Source: Candidatus Gallibacteroides avistercoris (GTDB lineage: Bacteria; Bacteroidota; Bacteroidia; Bacteroidales; CHK158-818). From it: a stretch of 16,712 nucleotides of DNA. Below, piece after piece: positions 12,042-16,712 of the stretch. Within the stretch, counting starts at the first letter, position 1. Every line of letters begins with the position of its first letter. The notes below the pieces were generated by a model. The model was not told the origin of the DNA. It saw only the letters and a program-made list of their open reading frames with translations, and did no database searches. The stretch is from contig DVNA01000157.1 of NCBI GenBank assembly GCA_018714665.1, positions 1 to 16,712 on the forward strand. The letters are read 5' to 3'. A program made the position numbers and the translations under genes.

Positions 12042-12854
12042 TTAGATCTGGTTGATTAAGTCTTTTATAATCAGTGTCATACGAGATTCAACCTGCGAGG
12101 CGGCTTTTTGTACATTTTCGTGTGAGGCCGTTTCTACAATCCCCTCTACACCTAAGTCGGTGATAACCGAGATGGCAAAAACCTCCATGCCGCTGTGTCG
12201 CGCTACGATAACTTCCGGAACGGTAGACATCCCTACCGCATCACCTCCGATTGTTCTGAAATATTTGTATTCAGCGGGAGTTTCGTAAGTGGGGCCTTGG
12301 GTTCCTACATAGACACCCTGTTGTAACGGAATGTGGTTGTCTTGGGCAATCTGTAACGCTTTTTGGATTAACTCTTTTGAGTAGGCATCGCTCATGTTCG
12401 GGAATCGGGCCCCTAATCGCGGGTCGTTTTTCCCCCGTAGCGGATGTTCGGGAAACAAGTTGATGTGGTCTGTAATGACCATTAAATCTCCGACTTGAAA
12501 ATTCGGATTCATCCCGCCGGCTGCATTCGATACAAAAAGGTACTGAATACCCAGTTCTTTCATTACCCGTACCGGGAAGGTTACCTGTTTCATGGAGTAT
12601 CCTTCGTAATAATGGAATCGTCCCTGCATGGCCAGGATGTTTTTATTTCCCAGCCGGCCGAAGATTAATTTTCCGGAATGTCCCTCAACGGTCGAAACCG
12701 GAAAGTTAGGAATCTGCTGGTAGGGAATCTCCATTCGTTCTTGGATGTGGTTCACAAGGCCTCCCAATCCAGTGCCCAGAATGATAGCCGATTGAGGAGT
12801 TTCCGGCAATAAATTACTTAGATAGCGTGCTGTTTCTTCTATTTTTTCTAACAT
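12042..12854 (-). CDS. punA: Purine nucleoside phosphorylase (trimeric, PNP/MTAP family)
   Basis: Splits purine nucleosides with phosphate into base and ribose 1-phosphate in purine salvage. The 270 residues align well with human PNP: phosphate-site GTGLG (27-31), MQGRFHYYEGY (76-86), SNAAGG (109-114), the base-binding Glu191 in GPTYETPAE (human Glu201), VGMSTVPEV (207-215) and His245 in SHE (human His257). The position of human Asn243, which contacts the purine, is Asp233 here (ISVITD). The start at 12854 lies inside lpxK, giving a 41-base overlap; it is the only start that leaves the normal N-terminus MLEKIEETARYL. AGAAGGA just upstream may help translation. Whether it prefers inosine/guanosine or also accepts adenine nucleosides is open because of Asp233. 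Confidence 0.95.
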   Translation of the reverse strand: MLEKIEETARYLSNLLPETPQSAIILGTGLGGLVNHIQERMEIPYQQIPNFPVSTVEGHSGKLIFGRLGNKNILAMQGRFHYYEGYSMKQVTFPVRVMKELGIQYLFVSNAAGGMNPNFQVGDLMVITDHINLFPEHPLRGKNDPRLGARFPNMSDAYSKELIQKALQIAQDNHIPLQQGVYVGTQGPTYETPAEYKYFRTIGGDAVGMSTVPEVIVARHSGMEVFAISVITDLGVEGIVETASHENVQKAASQVESRMTLIIKDLINQI

Positions 12855-13914
12855 ATCCTTCTATTTTCTTGTTAAAATCTTCTTGTTGGTTTTGTAAAAA
12901 TTCTACCTCTACCGGAAGGTAATACAGCTTACTTTTCAATTCAGGCGGCAAATTCGACATATGTAACAACCGGGCCGCATCTTTTTCCGTAATGACGATA
13001 AAAGCATTTTTTTGTTTTAATGATGCCAGTTTGTGCATGATCCGTTGAATATCCTTGGGAGTGAACTTGTGATGGTCGGAAAAATTCAACTCAACCACCT
13101 TTTTTGCCGACAACTCTACCTGCTGCTTTATCGTATGCGAAGAGGCGATGCCGGTAACCAATAAAATAGCGTCGTGTTCTTTCTCTTGTCGCAAACATTT
13201 TGGGAATGCGATGTGTTCGGGGAAAACGGGTTGTAACTCTTTATAGGCATATGTGGAGAAGTAGAGCGATTGGTATGTAAACAAATCCAAGTGTTTCTGT
13301 ATAATCCGAAAATCTATGGGTTTGATGTCGAGCGGACATTTTGTTACAATAACCATCCCTGCCCGCATCCGTTCGAATGCCGGTTCGCGTAATCTCCCTA
13401 CCGGGAGCAGGCTGTCTTTGTAAATGATCCGGTTAAAGTCTGTCAGTAAGATGGATATTCCCGGTTTGACATACCTGTGTTGGAAGGCATCGTCCAAAAG
13501 GATGACATCTATTTTGGGGGTTAGTTCCATCAGCTTTTTGATTCCTCTGCGCCGGTTGGCATCGACGGCCACGGTTAAATCAGGAAATTTCCGTTTTATT
13601 TGGAACGGTTCATCCCCTAGTTCCATGTCTGTACTGTTTTCATTGGCCAAAACGAACCCCTTGCTTTTACGTTTGTAACCCCGGCTTAAAACCGCTACCC
13701 GGTATTGAGGGCTTAACAGACGTATCAAATACTCTATATGGGGGGTTTTCCCGGTACCACCCACCGTGATGTTACCCACCGATATAATGGGGATATTGAA
13801 CTCTTCGGATGGCAAAATGCCCCAATCGAAAAATCGATTTCTAATAGCTACCCCTAATCCGTATAGAAAGGAAAAAGGCCATAAGTAACCGCGCTTTTTA
13901 AATTGAGTATCCAT
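12814..13914 (-). CDS. lpxK: Tetraacyldisaccharide 4'-kinase (lipid A synthesis)
   Basis: Adds the 4'-phosphate to the lipid A disaccharide precursor at the inner membrane. I place the start at 13914 (MDTQFKKRGYLWPFSFLYGLG), giving 366 residues. The frame extends to an ATG at 14016, but that would add 34 residues unlike LpxK and overlap sppA. Motifs: a hydrophobic membrane-associating N-terminal helix (about 10-25), P-loop GNITVGGTGKT (47-57), SRGY (77-80), GDEP (100-103), DDAFQHR (141-147, usually DDGFQH), LLPVGRLREP (169-178), SDHHKFT (279-285) and TEKDAAR (309-315). It starts 5 bases after the sppA stop, and its last 41 bases overlap punA in another frame. Its presence implies a Gram-negative outer membrane with lipid A. 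Confidence 0.95.
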   Translation of the reverse strand: MDTQFKKRGYLWPFSFLYGLGVAIRNRFFDWGILPSEEFNIPIISVGNITVGGTGKTPHIEYLIRLLSPQYRVAVLSRGYKRKSKGFVLANENSTDMELGDEPFQIKRKFPDLTVAVDANRRRGIKKLMELTPKIDVILLDDAFQHRYVKPGISILLTDFNRIIYKDSLLPVGRLREPAFERMRAGMVIVTKCPLDIKPIDFRIIQKHLDLFTYQSLYFSTYAYKELQPVFPEHIAFPKCLRQEKEHDAILLVTGIASSHTIKQQVELSAKKVVELNFSDHHKFTPKDIQRIMHKLASLKQKNAFIVITEKDAARLLHMSNLPPELKSKLYYLPVEVEFLQNQQEDFNKKIEGYVRKNRRNSTLSK

Positions 13915-13919
13915 GATTC

Positions 13920-15680
13920 TTATTTTAAAACAAAAGGTTCCATCCGGGCCTGGACAGGATAAATCTCTTTTAGTTGTTTGACTGTTTTCAATTGTTTTGC
14001 CATTTCTCCTCCCCACAGATGTAACAGTCGAGCTTGTATGGTAGCTCCCATATTGGAACTGAGTTCTTCGAGAAAAGTCTTTTTGGGCGGATATTCTACG
14101 GTTTCGAATGAATACAGGTCATTTTTTTGAGCTATCCAGTTAACCGCCTCCCGGAGACCTCCCAACTCATCTACCAGACCTAACTGTTGGGCATCGGACC
14201 CGGTCCATACCCGCCCTTCGGCGATTTTGGCAATAGAGTCAGGGGATACTTTTCTCCCCCAGGCACAACGTTCTATGAATTGGTGGTATCCGTTTTCAAT
14301 CTCTTTCTGGAAAAAGGCTTTTTCTGCTTCGGTCATTTTTTTGTGTAACGAAGGGAAAGAACCGTATTTATTGGTTTTTACTTCGTCGAATGTAAACCCT
14401 ATTTTCTCTGTTAATAACTCTTCTGCTTCCGGAATGATGCCGAAAATGCCGATAGAACCGGTTAATGTAGTGGGCTGTGCAAAAATCCGGTCCGAGTTAC
14501 TGGCAATGTAATATCCTCCGGATGCAGCATAGTCGCTCATCGAGGAGACAACATCTTTTTCTGCTTTTAATCGTTCGATGGCAGCCCAGATTTGTTCCGA
14601 TCCGAACAAACTGCCTCCCGGCGAGTTGATACGTAAAACCACCCCTTTAATATCCGGATCTTTCCGAATCTCATCCAAAACAGATACGATCTCCTGCGAG
14701 TTTATGTTTTCTTCATCGTCCATTCCATCTATTTCTCCGGTTGCATAAACGATAGCTATTTCATTTTCCTCGCTTTCTTCATAATACCCTAAATCATTCT
14801 CTATCGAAATCATATCGGAGAGCGTTGCCACGTTCAACTCTTCGTCCGGATGGGTAAACGTTAGAAATTTGAGCCGGTCTTCTATTTGAGCCTGATATGC
14901 CAATTGGTCCACTAAATGCGTTGATACGCTTTTGTCGGCCGGTTGAAAAATAAATAAGGAGTCGGCATATTGATTTAAGGTATCTACCGGAATGTTACGA
15001 GTATCGGAGATTCCTGTTAAAACACTGTTCCAGATAGACGAAATATATTGTTGCGTTTGTTTCCGGTTGGCATCGCTCATCTGGGTATTGGTAAAGGGTT
15101 CAATAGCCGATTTGAACCTTCCCACCCGGAAAACCTGTATGCCGATTCCTAATTTATCAAGAACATCCGTATAAAAAATGTGTTCCGATGTGATGCCCGA
15201 CAAGTCGATACGTCCCATTGGATTTAGATATATCTCGTCAGCAATCGAGGCTAAAAAATATTCGCTTTGGTAAAAGTTGTCGGCATAACAGACGATGAAC
15301 TTCCCCCTCTGTTTAAAATCGGCTAATTCGTTCCTGATCTCTGCTAATGACCCGTATCCGGCCGACAATCCATCTAATTTCAGGTATATGCCATCAATGT
15401 TGGAGTTGTCTTTTGCCTCCCTGATGGCCAGTAAAACATCATCAAGACCTAACACGCCACTATCATCTCCCCACAACAATTTATAGAAATCATCGTGTGA
15501 GCGTTCTTCCAATTCACCACATAGCTCCAATTTGAATACCGTATGAGGCTGTGGCGTATAAGCCATATCTGAAAAAGCCGCTATTCCCGACAATATCATA
15601 AAGGCAAGTTTTCCCAATACAAGAATGGCAATCACAACCCCCAAAGCACAAGCCAATGCTGTTTTTAAAAAAGTTTTCAT
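13920..15680 (-). CDS. sppA: Signal peptide peptidase SppA, 67-kDa type
   Basis: A membrane serine protease that degrades cleaved signal peptides and membrane-protein fragments. The 586 residues form the long two-domain version seen in Escherichia coli. One N-terminal transmembrane segment covers about residues 7-32. The Ser/Lys dyad is intact: Lys190 in VGRFKSAIEPF and Ser387 in DYAASGGYY, matching Escherichia coli Lys209 and Ser409. INSPGGS (351-357) and LTGSIGIFG (406-414) are further signatures. The start at 15680 is supported by the membrane segment immediately following it. It is the first gene of a four-gene minus-strand operon, with a promoter candidate about 65 bases upstream. Confidence 0.96.
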   Translation of the reverse strand: MKTFLKTALACALGVVIAILVLGKLAFMILSGIAAFSDMAYTPQPHTVFKLELCGELEERSHDDFYKLLWGDDSGVLGLDDVLLAIREAKDNSNIDGIYLKLDGLSAGYGSLAEIRNELADFKQRGKFIVCYADNFYQSEYFLASIADEIYLNPMGRIDLSGITSEHIFYTDVLDKLGIGIQVFRVGRFKSAIEPFTNTQMSDANRKQTQQYISSIWNSVLTGISDTRNIPVDTLNQYADSLFIFQPADKSVSTHLVDQLAYQAQIEDRLKFLTFTHPDEELNVATLSDMISIENDLGYYEESEENEIAIVYATGEIDGMDDEENINSQEIVSVLDEIRKDPDIKGVVLRINSPGGSLFGSEQIWAAIERLKAEKDVVSSMSDYAASGGYYIASNSDRIFAQPTTLTGSIGIFGIIPEAEELLTEKIGFTFDEVKTNKYGSFPSLHKKMTEAEKAFFQKEIENGYHQFIERCAWGRKVSPDSIAKIAEGRVWTGSDAQQLGLVDELGGLREAVNWIAQKNDLYSFETVEYPPKKTFLEELSSNMGATIQARLLHLWGGEMAKQLKTVKQLKEIYPVQARMEPFVLK

Positions 15681-15745
15681 CGTAAATTCTGGAATACCAT
15701 TTTTTGACTAACCTGCATATATCCCACAAGATACATAATTCACAA

Positions 15746-15780
15746 GCAAATATACACATCTTTTACTAAAATCTGCCAAA
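15746..15780 (-). promoter_or_regulatory. Candidate promoter of the sppA-lpxK-punA-thiL operon
   Basis: On the minus strand, TATATTTGC (15754-15746) fits the Bacteroidota -7 consensus TAnnTTTG fully. A TTTG lies upstream at 15780-15777 with a 22-base spacer, slightly longer than usual. Transcription would begin near 15739, giving a leader of about 60 bases before sppA. Confidence 0.45.
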
Positions 15781-15884
15781 AAACAGAAAATAACCTTGTA
15801 GAAAGAGTTTTATGCTTGAAAACAAAAGAACAAAACATATTCTCAGAATGTTTTTATGAATGACAATAATAAAAGAGATTGAAT

Positions 15885-16439
15885 ATGAAATTATCGTATC
15901 TATTTTTAGCTGCCGGATTTGAAGAAATCGAGGCTGTAACCGTTGTAGATGTGTTGCGTAGAGCAGGCGTAAATATTAAAACCGTATCCATGACAGGAGG
16001 ATTAGAGGTATCCGGGGAACATGGTATAGTGTTATTGGCCGATCTTACCTATGAAGGCACAACATTCGACGATGCCGATTTCTATATTTTACCCGGAGGG
16101 ACCGAGGGAACTCGAAACCTTTTTTATAACGATGACTTTAAGATGACCCTTTTGGATCATTATAATAAAGGGAAAAAGATTGCAGCTATTGGAGAAAGTC
16201 CCTCTCTACTGGGAGAGTTGAATATGTTGACCGATAAAAATGCTACTTGTACAGCCGGTCTGGAAAAATTTTTGAACGGAGCTACCTATACTGCCATGCC
16301 GATAGAGATACAAGATAATATATTGACGGGAAAAGGTCCCGAAGCAGCCATGAAATTTGCCGTCGCAATAGTCTCTCTGTTGTTGGGAAAAGATGCCGCA
16401 GACAAGGTCTCAAAAGAACTTCTTCTAATTCTGGATTAG
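15885..16439 (+). CDS. DJ-1/PfpI-family protein lacking the conserved cysteine
   Basis: A 184-residue protein that aligns along its whole length with human DJ-1 and bacterial YajL-type proteins. The start is the ATG at 15885 (MKLSYLFLAAGFEEIEAV); the TTG at 15879 would add only two residues. Conserved parts are FEEIEAVTVVDVLRRAG (12-28) with Glu16 matching DJ-1 Glu18, LPGG (69-72), NLF, and KGPEAAMKFAVAIV (150-163). The nucleophile elbow, normally AAIC-A-x-P, reads AAIGESPSLLG, so Gly103 replaces the reactive cysteine (DJ-1 Cys106). The codon is GGA, two changes from either Cys codon, so a simple read error is unlikely. Without that thiol the usual redox or glyoxalase-type chemistry is not expected; the protein may have a structural, binding or other role. 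It is divergent from sppA and followed by its own terminator. Confidence 0.9.
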   Translation: MKLSYLFLAAGFEEIEAVTVVDVLRRAGVNIKTVSMTGGLEVSGEHGIVLLADLTYEGTTFDDADFYILPGGTEGTRNLFYNDDFKMTLLDHYNKGKKIAAIGESPSLLGELNMLTDKNATCTAGLEKFLNGATYTAMPIEIQDNILTGKGPEAAMKFAVAIVSLLLGKDAADKVSKELLLILD

Positions 16440-16461
16440 ATGTAGGTGTACAATATGGAAT

Positions 16462-16500
16462 AACGAGGCTTTCATTACCGATTGTCTCGTTGCCTTTTTT
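16462..16500 (+). terminator. Intrinsic terminator after the DJ-1-family gene
   Basis: AACGAGGC (16462-16469) pairs with GTCTCGTT (16484-16491), 8 bp including one G-T pair, with a 14-base loop. Three bases later comes a run of six T (16495-16500). It lies 22 bases after the stop codon. Confidence 0.65.
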
Positions 16501-16599
16501 ATAAGCAAGATGATTTGTTGAAAGATTTAAATTATCACCTGTATTTTAACAACATAACACAAATTAACGTTATGATATAACAAAAAAAGGCATAAAAAG

Positions 16600-16631
16600 T
16601 TTGGAAAGGAAGATAAGAGGCAGTATCTTTG
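16600..16631 (+). promoter_or_regulatory. Near-consensus Bacteroidota promoter facing out of the window
   Basis: TTTG (16600-16603), then exactly 20 bases, then TATCTTTGC (16624-16632), which matches TAnnTTTG fully and has the favoured following pyrimidine. This is the best promoter match in the window. Transcription should start near 16637 and run rightward. Upstream, 16569-16581 holds the palindrome GTTAT-GAT-ATAAC. Confidence 0.7.
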
Positions 16632-16636
16632 CCGAG

Positions 16637-16712
16637 CTTTTCAGGACGAACCCCTTGGGGATTGGCGCTATTCAGAAAGAGCCAGCCGGTCTTAGAAAGA
16701 GAGAGGGGGGGA
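16637..16712 (+). other. 5' part of an unidentified structured transcript (leader or RNA gene)
   Basis: Downstream of the strong promoter the sequence becomes G/C-richer and can form several short hairpins: CCCCTTGGGG (16651-16660) with flanking complementarity, and a GGC-CT/AG-GCC stem around 16664-16683. It ends in a purine run (AGAAAGAGAGAGGGGGGGA) at the window edge. I see no start codon leading to a plausible protein and no recognisable tRNA, tmRNA or rRNA start. It could be the leader of the next gene or operon, or a small RNA; the sequence is cut off before this can be decided. Confidence 0.35.

Noticed and set aside
13915..14016. An upstream ATG giving LpxK 34 extra residues
   Set aside because: The extension overlaps the sppA coding end, does not look like LpxK, and the ATG at 13914 gives the normal N-terminus.
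16637..16712. RNase P RNA, tmRNA or tRNA at the right edge
   Set aside because: None of the conserved cores (such as the GAGGAAAGTCC element of RNase P or a tRNA T-loop) is visible in the bases available, so I do not name the transcript.

Overview
The window looks like chromosome from a member of the Bacteroidota, most likely order Bacteroidales. The reasons are the type III glutamine synthetase (GlnN), Bacteroidota-type promoter elements (TTTG, about 20 bases, then TAnnTTTG), mostly weak Shine-Dalgarno sites, an outer-membrane lipid A kinase (LpxK), and a lipoprotein/TlpA-type thioredoxin gene typical of that phylum. I cannot fix the genus from the sequence alone.

Left half (1-8924, all + strand) is a nitrogen-assimilation block. 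It runs: the 3' end of glnN (glutamine synthetase), gltB and gltD (large and small subunits of glutamate synthase), then a long PurF-like glutamine phosphoribosyl amidotransferase. Glutamine synthetase and glutamate synthase together fix ammonia into glutamate, and the PurF-like enzyme spends glutamine on purine (phosphoribosylamine) synthesis. Intrinsic terminators follow glnN, gltD and purF. The one after glnN ends only 16 bases before the gltB start, which suggests gltB depends on readthrough or attenuation.

Middle (8925-10996): an AT-rich, 385-base gap with a plausible promoter, then a lipoprotein plus TlpA-like thioredoxin locus. This locus is split into two reading frames at about 10,060-10,098 and is probably one approximately 500-residue protein broken by a one-base shift. 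A strong stem-loop at 10901-10943 separates it from the convergent minus-strand operon.

Right half (10997-15754, - strand) is a four-gene operon read right to left: sppA (membrane protease) - lpxK (lipid A 4'-kinase) - punA (purine nucleoside phosphorylase) - thiL (thiamine monophosphate kinase). Spacing is 5 bases, a 41-base overlap, and 19 bases. A promoter candidate lies upstream of sppA.

Right end (15885-16712, + strand): a DJ-1/PfpI-family gene whose usual nucleophilic cysteine is replaced by glycine, its terminator, and then a near-consensus Bacteroidota promoter that fires off the end of the window into an unidentified, structured transcript.

I see no CRISPR array, insertion sequence, phage gene, tRNA or rRNA. 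Most of the window is conserved housekeeping sequence. The points that stand out are residue-level oddities in DJ-1, PurF and PNP, the split TlpA gene, and the two regulatory regions at 768-883 and 16600-16712.
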